DNA of 64,000 bases, from NCBI GenBank assembly GCA_963725895.1, contig CAVSAJ010000001.1:1984001-2048000 (forward strand). Reading direction: 5' to 3'. The DNA is from Bog-473 sp963725895. GTDB lineage: Bacteria; Actinomycetota; Acidimicrobiia; Acidimicrobiales; RAAP-2. Below, in pieces: positions 8,676 to 16,738 of this stretch (its first letter is position 1; every line of letters begins with the position of its first letter). The translations under genes were made by a program, and so were the position numbers. Below the pieces are notes generated by a model, which was not told the origin of the DNA, made no database searches, and worked only from the letters and a program-made list of their open reading frames with translations.

Positions 8676-10562
8676 GTGACCGAGGACATCGCGGCGGAAC
8701 GTCAGGAAGAAATCTTTCCCCCCATCGCCGACTACGGGTTCATCTCGGACTGCGAGAACAGCTGTCTCGTGGCTCCGGACGGCTCCGTCGAGTGGCTGTG
8801 CCTTCCGCGGCCGGACTCACCGAGCGTCTTCGGCGCCCTCCTGGACCGCACCGCCGGCAACTTCCGGTTCGGTCCCACCGGCACTCTCGTCCCTCACCAA
8901 CGACGCTACCTGCCGGGGACGATGGTGCTGGAGACGACCTGGCATACCCCGACGGGCTGGCTGCTCGTCCAGGACCTGCTCGTGGTACAGCCCGTGACGG
9001 ACGGGACCCGGCGACCGGACTATCGCCGGTCCCCGGGCGACGCGGCGGCCACCGGGACCCTCCTGCGTCTGGCCACCTGCATCGAGGGCCACGTCGAGGT
9101 GGTGGCCAATGTGGTCCCCATATTCGAGTACGGGGTCCAGACCGGGATGTGGGACTACGAGGGGGACGGCTACGAGATAATGACGGTGCGCCCACCGGTC
9201 GGCGACCCGGTGCTCACTGTGAACTCGACCATCCGCCTCAGCGCCGTCGGGGCCCGCTGCTACGGGCGCTCGACGCTGGCGAAGGGTGAGTCGGCCTACG
9301 TCGCGTTGTCGTGGTCCGGCCACCAGCCGGCCGACCTCGACGCGGCGCGTGGCCAGCTCGCCGCAACCGTCGTCTACTGGCGGGACTGGCTGTCCAACGG
9401 CACCTTCCCCGACCACCCCTGGCGCAGCCACTTGGAGCGCAGCGCCCTGACGCTCAAGGGACTGAGCTACGCGCCAACCGGCGCGGTCATGGCGGCCGCG
9501 ACGACCTCGTTGCCTGAGACGCCCGGCGGGGCGCGCAATTGGGACTACCGCTACACCTGGATCCGCGACTCGTCGTTCATGCTGCGCTCGCTCTACCGGC
9601 TCGGATTCGACTGGGAGGCCCTCGAGTACTTCGCCTTCATCATCGAGGCGCTGGCCGGTGGGAGCGGCGACTTCAGCCTGCAGATCATGTACGGCATCGA
9701 CGGTCGCAAGGACCTGACCGAGCAGACTCTCGACCACCTGTCGGGCTGGCGGAACTCGCGGCCGGTGCGGGTGGGCAACGGCGCCTGGGACCAGAAACAG
9801 AACGACGTGTGGGGGATGCTCCTCGACGCGGTGGACATCCACCTGCGCGAGGGTGCGGCGCAGATCGTCAAACCGATGTGGGAGGGCCTCGCCACGATGG
9901 TGGAGGCGGCCATCGCACACGCGGGGGACCCCGACCAGGGCATCTGGGAGATCCGGGGCGATCCCGAGCACTTCACTGCCTCCAAGGTGCTCTGCTGGGT
10001 GGCCATGGACCGCGGCGCCGACATGGCCCGGATCCGCCAAGAAACCGACCGGGCCGAGGCGTGGCGCAAGGCGGCCGACGAATTGAAGGCCGAGATCCTC
10101 GACCAGGGTGTCGACTCGCGGGGCCGGTTCCGCCAGGCCTACGGCAACGAGGAGCTCGACGCCTCGCTCCTGTTGATCCCGATCCTCGACTTCCTGCCAC
10201 CCGACGACGATCGGGTGCGCGCCACCGTACTGGCCATCGCGGACGAGCTGACCGAGGACGGGTTGGTCCTGCGCTACAAGGTCGACACCACGGACACGGG
10301 GTTCGAGGGCAAGGAGGGGACCTTCACCATCTGCTCGTTCTGGCTCGTGACCGCGCTGGCCATGATCGGCGAGCAGGAGCGTGCCCGCTCGCTCTGTAAG
10401 AAGCTGCTGGCCTTCGCAGGCCCGCTGCAGCTCTACGCCGAGGAGATTGATGCCGCCACCGGTGAGCACCTGGGCAACTTCCCCCAGGCCTTCACCCACC
10501 TGGCGCTCATCGACGCGGTGGGCCGGCTCATCGACGCCGAGACGGGCAACCCGCCGGTCTAG
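8676..10562 (+). CDS. Glycoside hydrolase family 15 protein (glucoamylase/trehalase-like)
   Basis: Cytosolic GH15 enzyme of 628 residues. The N-terminal beta-sandwich opens with IADYGFISDCENSCLVAPDG, and the (alpha/alpha)6 barrel carries ARNWDYRYTWIRDSSF, a hallmark of the family. The general acid is likely E425 in WEIRG and the base E589/E590 before the GEHLGNFPQAF segment. Actinobacterial members include acid trehalases and glucoamylases; sequence alone does not separate them. No signal peptide is visible. The GTG at 8676 is preferred because a promoter with its expected start site lies on it; a TTG at 8640 is the alternative. Confidence 0.88.
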   Translation: MTEDIAAERQEEIFPPIADYGFISDCENSCLVAPDGSVEWLCLPRPDSPSVFGALLDRTAGNFRFGPTGTLVPHQRRYLPGTMVLETTWHTPTGWLLVQDLLVVQPVTDGTRRPDYRRSPGDAAATGTLLRLATCIEGHVEVVANVVPIFEYGVQTGMWDYEGDGYEIMTVRPPVGDPVLTVNSTIRLSAVGARCYGRSTLAKGESAYVALSWSGHQPADLDAARGQLAATVVYWRDWLSNGTFPDHPWRSHLERSALTLKGLSYAPTGAVMAAATTSLPETPGGARNWDYRYTWIRDSSFMLRSLYRLGFDWEALEYFAFIIEALAGGSGDFSLQIMYGIDGRKDLTEQTLDHLSGWRNSRPVRVGNGAWDQKQNDVWGMLLDAVDIHLREGAAQIVKPMWEGLATMVEAAIAHAGDPDQGIWEIRGDPEHFTASKVLCWVAMDRGADMARIRQETDRAEAWRKAADELKAEILDQGVDSRGRFRQAYGNEELDASLLLIPILDFLPPDDDRVRATVLAIADELTEDGLVLRYKVDTTDTGFEGKEGTFTICSFWLVTALAMIGEQERARSLCKKLLAFAGPLQLYAEEIDAATGEHLGNFPQAFTHLALIDAVGRLIDAETGNPPV

Positions 10563-10594
10563 GGGCAGGGGCGGGGGCCGGACCCCACCCCTGA

Positions 10595-11226
10595 GTGGCC
10601 GCGCACGTGACGCGACAGCCGCTGCATCTCCCTGGGCGTTTCTGGCTCTTCGCGTGCTTCGCCGTCCTCTATGGCATCTGTGAGACGATGAACGGGAATT
10701 GGTCCGAGACGCTCATGTCGAACCGGGGCGCCTCGGCCACGACGGCTTCGCTCGCGCTCACCACGTTCTGGGTGATGGTCACGTTCGGTCGCGTTCTCTT
10801 CGCCGTGGTGCAGAGGGCGTTCCCGACTCCGCGCACATACCACCTGCTCCCCTTCGTGCTGGCCGGGCGCCTTCGTGCTCGTCGCCATCCTTCCCAAGGG
10901 GTCGACGGCGCTGGGCGTGGCGGACTTCGGCGTCGCGGGTCTCGGCTGCTCGGCGCTCCTCCCGCTCACGATCAGCTTCAGCGCAGGAGCAGCTCCTCGC
11001 CCTGTCGTCCATGGTGGCCGGCGCCATCATCGCCTTCTACCAACTGGGCTACGGGATCGCCGCCTTCGGAGCCGGGCCGCTGCAGCGTGCGGGCGTCAGC
11101 CTCTCGACAATCTTCGGCCTCACGGCGGTGTGCGCCGTCGCCATGGGCGGGCTGTCCTTCCTCCTGGCCCGGCGCCATCAGAGCGTGTCGCATCTCCACC
11201 CCCGACCCTCGCTCGCGGCCCGATGA
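10595..11226 (+). pseudogene. Remnant of an MFS transporter: C-terminal half, two frame breaks
   Basis: The conceptual product is about 210 residues with six hydrophobic helices. It starts at RFWLFACFAVLYGICETMNG and ends at GGLSFLLARRH, matching only the second half of a 12-helix major facilitator. The reading frame breaks twice: near 10865 (LPFVLAG continues as AFVLVAIL in the next frame) and near 10985 (TISFSA continues as QEQLLALSS). Each break equals one extra base. There is no room for a first half, because the GH15 stop is at 10562. It is either a true pseudogene or a locally mis-assembled truncated gene; the missing half favours decay. Confidence 0.6.
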
Positions 11227-11287
11227 TGCCGACGCCGTACCCTGGTGGCGCAGCCGCCGTCCCTCCTCCGCTGCGAAAGGAGTCACC

Positions 11288-12729
11288 GTGAGCGCAACCC
11301 CTCGCCACCGCGTTGTCGTCGTCGGCGGCGGCTTCGGCGGGCTTCCCGCCACCCGACTCCTGGCGCAGTCCAAAGACATCGAGATCACGCTGATCGACCG
11401 GCGCAATCACCACCTCTTCCAGCCGCTGCTCTATCAGGTCGCCACGGGCGTCCTCTCCCCGGGGCAGATCTCGCCGGTCCTCCGCCACATGATGCGAAAA
11501 CGCCGCGAACGTGCGCGTCATCCTCTCCTCTGTCACTGGGTTCGACCTCGACCGCAAGGTCGTGCACACCGCCGTCGTTGCCCGGTTCCTACGACGAGTT
11601 CCCCTACGACAGCCTGATCGTGGCCGCCGGTGCCGGGCAGTCCTACTTCGGCCACGACGAGTTCGCACTGATCGCGCCGGGCATGAAGACGATCGATGAC
11701 GCCATGGAGCTACGCCGTCGTGTCTACGGCGCGCTCGAGCTGGCCGAGATCATGACGGACGAAGCACTCGAGCGCTTCTGGATGACCTTCGCCGTCGTCG
11801 GTGCCGGGCCGACCGGCGTCGAACTGGCCGGGCAGATCCGCGAGCTGGCGAGCCGCAGCCTCACCCGCGACTTCCGCACCATCGATCCCGCCTCGGTGCG
11901 CGTCATCCTGATCGACGGCGGCAAGGAACCACTGGCCACCTTCGGCGACCAGTTGTCAGGGCGGGCACGGCGCTCTCTGGAGAAGATGGGCGTCGAGCTG
12001 CAGATGGGCCTCCGGGTCATCGGCGTGGACCCCTTCGGTGTCGACACCGAGAACGCGGACAAGGAGAAGGGTCGCTTCGAATGCGGCACGACGATCTGGG
12101 CGGCGGGCGTCCAGGCGTCCACCCTCGCCGGCCTGCTGGCCGAGGCGACCGGCGCCGCGACCGACCGCGCCGGGCGGATCGAGGTCCTCCCGGACCTCAC
12201 GCTGCCGGGCCACCCTGAGGTCTTCGCCGTGGGCGACATGGCCTCCCTCAACGACCTGCCGGGCGTCTGCGAGGTGGCCATGCAGGGCGGCCTCCACGCG
12301 GCCAACACCATCAAGCGCCGTCTGAAAGGGAAGGAGGGCGCCCCCTTCAAGTACCGCAACCTCGGGAGTGCAGCAGCCATCGGCCGCTTCAAGTCGATCG
12401 TGAGCGTGCACGGCATCCGGCTCAGCGGGTTCCCGGGGTGGGTCGTGTGGTTCTTCGTCCACATCGGTTTCCTCAACGGCTTCGGGAACCGGGTCAGCAC
12501 CATGTTGCGCTGGTTCAGGTCCATGGTCGGGCGGGCCCGACCCGAACGTGTATTCAGCGTCGGGCACACGGGCGGCGACTTGAGCCTGCCCGACGAGGTG
12601 AAGGCGAAGATCATGCCGCACGCGTTCCCGGTGCAAACCGACGTGCCGGGCTGGGCCGAGCATGTGGCCGGCGCGTACGCGGCGGACAAACAGGCACATG
12701 AGGCGGGAGGTAACGTCGCTCCACAGTGA
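11288..12729 (+). CDS. ndh: Type II NADH dehydrogenase (NDH-2), frame broken twice near the N-terminus
   Basis: Membrane-peripheral flavoprotein that passes electrons from NADH to quinone without pumping protons. The GTG at 11288 follows AAAGGAG, and the FAD motif VVVVGGGFGG comes first. The frame then shifts near 11498 (MMR to NAANVRVIL, at an AAAA run) and near 11580 (VV to PGSYDEFPYDSL). Each shift equals one extra base. The rest is intact: the NADH site FAVVGAGPTGVELAGQ, the second FAD motif VFAVGDMA, and a C-terminal amphipathic, membrane-binding region. Without the two breaks the protein is about 480 residues, normal for the family. Because the remainder is so well kept, sequence error is as likely as pseudogenisation. 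Confidence 0.8.
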
Positions 12730-12797
12730 CCGGCGTCCAGCCGAGCGGGGGGCGGCCAACGGGCGGCGCCCGGGGCGATGCCGCTACATTGCGCCCG

Positions 12798-13592
12798 ATG
12801 ATCCTCGACCGGTTCCTCGTCACCGACCAAGTCGCCGTGATCACCGGCAGCGGGCGCGGCATCGGTGCCGCGACCGCGGTGGCGCTGGCCGAGGCGGGGG
12901 CCGACGTCGTGCTGGCTGCCCGGACCGAGGAGCAGCTGCGCGAGGTGGCGAAGAAGGTGGAGGCGGCGGGACGGCGCGCCGTCGTCGTTCCCGGCGACCT
13001 GACCGACTTCGACTTCATGGCCTCCCTCGCCGAGACGGCGACCTCGGAGTTCGGCCGCTTGGACATCGTCGTCAACAACATGGGTGGCACCATGCCGCGC
13101 CCGTTGCTCGATACGTCACCGCGCTTCTTGGAGGAAGCCTTCCGCTTCAACGTCTCGTCGGGACATGCGCTCGTGCGGGCCGCCGTGCCGCGCATGCTCG
13201 AGGGCGATCATCCTGGCGGCGCCATCATCAGCATCTCTTCGGTCATGGGGCACGTGGCCGGCCGTGGCTACCTGGGCTACGGGACGGTGAAGGGCGCGCT
13301 CGAGCAGTACACACGCCTCGCCTCGCGTGACCTGGCGCCGCGCATTCGTGTCAACGCGATCGGTGTGGGATCGACGGCGACCTCCGCCCTCGACATCGTC
13401 ATGTCGAGCGACGAGCTTCGTACCGCGATGGAAGAGGCCACGCCGCTCCGGCGGCTGGGCCACGTCGACGACATCGCGTCGGCGATCTTGTACCTCGCCT
13501 CCCCCGCCGGTGCCTATGTGACGGGGAAGATCATTGAGGTCGACGGTGGCTTGCAGTCGCCCAACCTCGAGATGCCGATACCCGACCTCTGA
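12798..13592 (+). CDS. SDR-family oxidoreductase, paralogue of the SDR at 28109
   Basis: A 264-residue short-chain dehydrogenase starting MILDRF. It has TGSGRGIG at residues 16-23, VNNMGG near 92-97 and catalytic serine 147/148 with Y161-x3-K165 (YGTVK). It ends in a family-specific proline-rich tail. The SDR at 28109 shares the MILDRF start, the long run AEAGADVVLAART and the same tail, so the two are clear paralogues. Twenty-eight bases after the stop begins a DapB-like dehydrogenase, and the same partnership recurs at the other locus. A joint catabolic pathway, possibly for steroid- or terpenoid-like compounds, is an inference; the substrate is unknown. Confidence 0.85.
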   Translation: MILDRFLVTDQVAVITGSGRGIGAATAVALAEAGADVVLAARTEEQLREVAKKVEAAGRRAVVVPGDLTDFDFMASLAETATSEFGRLDIVVNNMGGTMPRPLLDTSPRFLEEAFRFNVSSGHALVRAAVPRMLEGDHPGGAIISISSVMGHVAGRGYLGYGTVKGALEQYTRLASRDLAPRIRVNAIGVGSTATSALDIVMSSDELRTAMEEATPLRRLGHVDDIASAILYLASPAGAYVTGKIIEVDGGLQSPNLEMPIPDL

Positions 13593-13620
13593 TCCCAACC
13601 GAGCGACCAAGGAGGCGGTC

Positions 13621-14685
13621 ATGCCATACCGCGTCGTGCAATGGAGTACGGGCAACGTCGGACGCCACGCCGTCGCGGGCATCGCCGCCCATCCCGAGCT
13701 CCGGCTCGTCGGGCTCTTCGTCTCTTCCCCGGACAAGGTCGGCCACGACGCCGGCGTGCTGGCCGGGCTGGAACGCACGTTGGGTGTCACGGGCACCAGC
13801 GACGTCGACGCGCTGCTCTCGCTCGAACCGGACTGCATCGTGCACACCGCCATGGCGGACAACCGACTCTTCGAAGCGCTCGGCGACCTCGAGCGCTTTC
13901 TCGCCGCCGGCTGCAACGTCGTGTCGTCGAGTCCGGTGATGCTGCAGTACCCCGCGCCAGGCGACCCGCTGGCGGCACCGGTGATCGCCGCGGCCGAGCA
14001 GGCGGGCGTCTCCATCTTCGTCAACGGCGTCGATCCGGGTTTCGCCAACGACGTGCTCCCCCTCGTGCTCTCCGGCGTAAGCGAGCGCATCGAGGAGGTC
14101 CGCTGCTCCGAGGTGCTCAACTACAACACCTACAACCAGCCGATGGTGCTCTTCGACATCATGGGCTTCGGCCGCGACCTGCGCGACGTGCCGCTCTTGC
14201 TCAGTCCGGGCGTGCTGATCTCGGCCTGGGGCAGCGTGGTGCGCCAGATCGCCGCCGGTCTCGGGGTCGAGCTGACCGCCGTCACCGAGTGGTACGAGCG
14301 CGAGGCGGCGCCCGAGGACTTCGAGGTCGATGCCGGCACAATCAAGGCGGGGACCGCCGCTGCCTTGCATTTCGAGGTGCGTGGGATGGTGGGCGACCGG
14401 CCCGTCATCGTGCTCGAACATGTCACCCGCCTACGCGACGACCTCGGCGCGGGCTGGCCCCAGCCGGCTGGACATGGCTGCTATCGGGTCGAGATCACCG
14501 GCGAGCCCACTTACACGCTCGATCTGCAGCTGATGGGTACCGACGGGGATCACAACACGGCGGGGCTCAAGGCCACTGCCATGCGCCTGGTCAACGCGGT
14601 GCCCGCCGTCGTGCAGGCGCCGGCCGGCCTCGTGACCGCGCTCGACCTCCCGCTCGTGACGGGGCGCGGCCTGGTCGTCGCCTGA
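13621..14685 (+). CDS. DapB-like NAD(P)H-dependent amine dehydrogenase-family protein
   Basis: A 354-residue protein starting MPYRVVQWSTGNVGRHA. It has the dinucleotide-binding fold of dihydrodipicolinate reductase and 2,4-diaminopentanoate dehydrogenase, but in actinobacteria this group is separate from the lysine-pathway DapB. AAGGAGG lies a few bases before the ATG, which settles the start. A near relative sits at 27039 (MAYRVIQWATGNVGRAA). It follows an SDR and is probably co-transcribed with it. The reaction is presumably an NAD(P)-linked oxidoreduction of a small acid or amine, but the substrate cannot be told. Confidence 0.8.
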   Translation: MPYRVVQWSTGNVGRHAVAGIAAHPELRLVGLFVSSPDKVGHDAGVLAGLERTLGVTGTSDVDALLSLEPDCIVHTAMADNRLFEALGDLERFLAAGCNVVSSSPVMLQYPAPGDPLAAPVIAAAEQAGVSIFVNGVDPGFANDVLPLVLSGVSERIEEVRCSEVLNYNTYNQPMVLFDIMGFGRDLRDVPLLLSPGVLISAWGSVVRQIAAGLGVELTAVTEWYEREAAPEDFEVDAGTIKAGTAAALHFEVRGMVGDRPVIVLEHVTRLRDDLGAGWPQPAGHGCYRVEITGEPTYTLDLQLMGTDGDHNTAGLKATAMRLVNAVPAVVQAPAGLVTALDLPLVTGRGLVVA

Positions 14686-15004
14686 CAGGCCAGGGTCGAG
14701 GCATCAACGCGCGCGGCACCCTGCGGCGTGCCCCCGTCGGGACACTCGAGCACGGTCGAGCCCGCGCACCCACAATTCTCCGTAAACCCCTGGTGTCCCC
14801 CTGTTAAGTCGGCGCCGAAGCCGGGCGACAAGACGGCGGGCCCGAAATTCAGCCGCCGGCGGGACGCGCCGGCGGCGGCGGCCTCGGGCTCAGGATCGTC
14901 GGCAGCGGCACGGTGGCCACCATCCCACCCACCACCGTGTCGCCTGCCGCCGGCGTCGACGTCAGCAGTGCGCGCGTCGCCTATGCAGGGCCCCCCGGCA
15001 CCGT
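14686..15004. other. 319-base intergenic region between convergent genes
   Basis: No convincing coding sequence on either strand. Open frames here are short, arginine/proline-rich GC artefacts without a start context. The only structure seen is the hairpin at 14852-14876. Confidence 0.6.
14852..14876. terminator. Strong GC hairpin between convergent genes
   Basis: Ten-base perfect inverted repeat GCCGCCGGCG (14852-14861) and CGCCGGCGGC (14867-14876) around a five-base loop. It lies between the DapB-like gene and the NTF2-like gene, which face each other. It has no T-tract. A role as a two-way terminator is inferred from position. Confidence 0.4.
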
Positions 15005-15403
15005 CTAGGTCAGGTCTATGTGGAGTCGGGTCAGCGTCAACGACGCGATGCGCCACTCGTCGCCGACTCGCGCATAGGTCTCGTGGTAATGGCCGTAGCC
15101 GTGCAGCCTGGTGCCGTCGGGCCAGACGATGACGTCCTGCAGCGCCCAGATGCCGGTGGCTGTGGCGGGCGAGGTGATGTCGATCTCGGGCATGTGACCG
15201 TGGTGCACGGTGACAGCACCGTCCAACGTTGCCTGGAGGAACTCGACGAACGCATCGGCGCCCGTGGCGATCCCGCCGCCCGAGGCCGTGGTGTCAACGA
15301 CGACGTCGGCGGTAAAGACCCGGCGCATGCCCGCCCAGTCCTTGGTGTCCATCGTGCGGAAGTAGCGGGCCTTCAGCTGTTTGATCGCTTCGACGTCGTC
15401 CAC
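15005..15403 (-). CDS. SnoaL/NTF2-like protein
   Basis: A 132-residue single-domain protein of the NTF2-like (SnoaL_4) superfamily. It starts with an amphipathic helix, IKQLKARYFRTMDTKDWAGM, then ADVVVD, MPEIDI and HYHETYARVGDEWRIASLTLTR, the usual cone-shaped fold. Members include polyketide cyclases, isomerases and dehydratases, and many are unassigned. The GTG start has GAGGGA upstream. The VOC-family gene at 15427 ends 24 bases before it and is read in the same direction, so the two are probably one transcript, perhaps acting on the same small molecule. Confidence 0.75.
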   Translation of the reverse strand: MDDVEAIKQLKARYFRTMDTKDWAGMRRVFTADVVVDTTASGGGIATGADAFVEFLQATLDGAVTVHHGHMPEIDITSPATATGIWALQDVIVWPDGTRLHGYGHYHETYARVGDEWRIASLTLTRLHIDLT

Positions 15404-15426
15404 TCGCCTGGTCCCTCGCTACGCGC

Positions 15427-15891
15427 TCAGGAATAGCGCGCGGCCGGTGTCCCGGGTGGGTGGTGGGTGCCGGGAACCGCATCGGGGTTCTCGACGCAGA
15501 CCTCACATTCCAGCCCGTCGGGATCGCGGAAGAAAAGGCTGAGCACCGGTCCGAAGTCGGTCACGAAGTCGTCGGCCGCGCCGCGGGCCATGAGCCGTTC
15601 GCGGATCGTCTCGAACGAGTCGATCGAGGCCGCCTGCAGCGCCAGGTGGTCGAGCCGGCCGCGTCCGAACATGGGAGTCTGGCGGTCGGCTTCGGTGTTG
15701 CCCTGTATCTGGAAGACGTTGAGCTCGGCCCAGTCCCCGATCTTGATGATGGAGAGCCGTGGACCCTCGCCGTCGGGAAACTCAGAGCCGTCCCGCAGGA
15801 CCTCGGCGCCGAAGACCTCTTGGTAGAAGGCGTTCAGCCGAGACGCGTCGTTCGTGATCACCGCGACGTGGTTCAGTCCCTTCAGCAACAT
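15427..15891 (-). CDS. VOC-family (glyoxalase/dioxygenase-fold) protein
   Basis: A 154-residue vicinal-oxygen-chelate protein. The first half starts LNHVAVITNDASRLNAFYQEVFG; the second has RLDHLALQAAS and ends LFFRDPDGLECEVCVENPD. The metal-ligand positions of the fold (H8, H near the start of the second half and the late Glu of LECEV) are present. GAGGAGG lies well placed before the ATG. Reactions in this fold include glyoxalase, extradiol dioxygenase and epimerase chemistry; none can be picked here. The NTF2-like gene follows 23 bases later. Confidence 0.8.
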   Translation of the reverse strand: MLLKGLNHVAVITNDASRLNAFYQEVFGAEVLRDGSEFPDGEGPRLSIIKIGDWAELNVFQIQGNTEADRQTPMFGRGRLDHLALQAASIDSFETIRERLMARGAADDFVTDFGPVLSLFFRDPDGLECEVCVENPDAVPGTHHPPGTPAARYS

Positions 15892-15973
15892 GGCGCTTCC
15901 TCCTCGGACGATCTGGGGATGTGCTGCAGGCTACGCCCGAGGGCGGGTGGCCCGGGCAGCAGAAGTCGTGATG

Positions 15974-16669
15974 TCAGCCCGACTCGACGGTGACCGTGAG
16001 GACTTGGAATGCCTCAGGGGGGACGGTGCACGGAGTCGTGTCAGAAGGGGCACAGCGCACATCGAATGACGCCGTGACTGTCGCCGTACCGGCTCCGACC
16101 GCAGCAAAGACCGCCGTGGCCTTCCTGCCCGACGATCCCCAGGAGCGACCTTCGAGCACAGAGTTGTCGGAGAGGGTGGGGGGCGACGGGCTCCAACTGC
16201 CGTACCCACCCCACCGCTGACTCGAGACGAAGGTGACGCGGAGCATGGACCCGGCCTTCACGCAGACGGAGCCCGTCTGGTTGGACTCCGCGTACGACAC
16301 GTCTCCGGAGGAACACGCGGCCTGATTGACCGGGGTCGTCGGGGAGGCCGGGGGGGCCGTGACGCCACTGGAGACCGTCAGGCTCACGGTCGCCCCCGGC
16401 GTGGCCGGTGCTCCTGGCGACGGGTCCGTGGCGATGACAACGCCCGCGGGAGATCGGAGACTCGGTATTCCCGAAACCACACCGGCGGTGAGGCCCGCCT
16501 GAGCGAGGGAACGGATGGCGGCCCGCTGGCTGAGGCCGACGATGTTCGGCACGACGACGCGGTGACTGCTCTGGCGATTCGCACCGTTGCGTCCGCAGGC
16601 TGCGAGCGCGACGGCGCCCGTGAGGAGCACCACCAGCAGTCCCAGCGACCGCAGCTGTCCGTGCAGCAC
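15974..16669 (-). CDS. Lipoprotein with one PASTA domain
   Basis: A 231-residue secreted protein. The N-terminal signal peptide has the lipobox LAAC near residue 25, so the mature chain should be lipid-anchored outside the membrane. One PASTA domain follows (about 38-102: VVVPNIVGLSQRAAIRSL through GATVSLTVSSG), a fold that binds peptidoglycan stems or beta-lactams. After a Pro/Thr linker comes a C-terminal module with four cysteines and a W-G-G-Y-G-S-W segment, possibly disulphide-bonded, of no family I recognise. No kinase domain is attached, unlike PknB. The start is GTG; the gene stands alone. Confidence 0.75.
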   Translation of the reverse strand: MLHGQLRSLGLLVVLLTGAVALAACGRNGANRQSSHRVVVPNIVGLSQRAAIRSLAQAGLTAGVVSGIPSLRSPAGVVIATDPSPGAPATPGATVSLTVSSGVTAPPASPTTPVNQAACSSGDVSYAESNQTGSVCVKAGSMLRVTFVSSQRWGGYGSWSPSPPTLSDNSVLEGRSWGSSGRKATAVFAAVGAGTATVTASFDVRCAPSDTTPCTVPPEAFQVLTVTVESG

Positions 16670-16738
16670 GGTTCACTGTTTCATACGCCACCGTTGGCCG
16701 CAGCGCGCGACCGTGTCGCAGGATGCCACTGCGATGCC

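Noticed and set aside
8817..10499. A 560-codon minus-strand frame over the GH15 gene
   Set aside because: Composition is typical of the complement of a GC-rich gene; no family signature.
10595..11617. Programmed frameshifting as the cause of the breaks in the MFS and NDH-2 genes
   Set aside because: Four different sites without a common slippery sequence or a downstream structure; neither family is known for recoding.
14808..15008. A short plus-strand frame ending at TAG 15006-15008 upstream of the NTF2-like gene
   Set aside because: No start codon with ribosome site, low-complexity Gly/Pro/Val product, no homology recognised.
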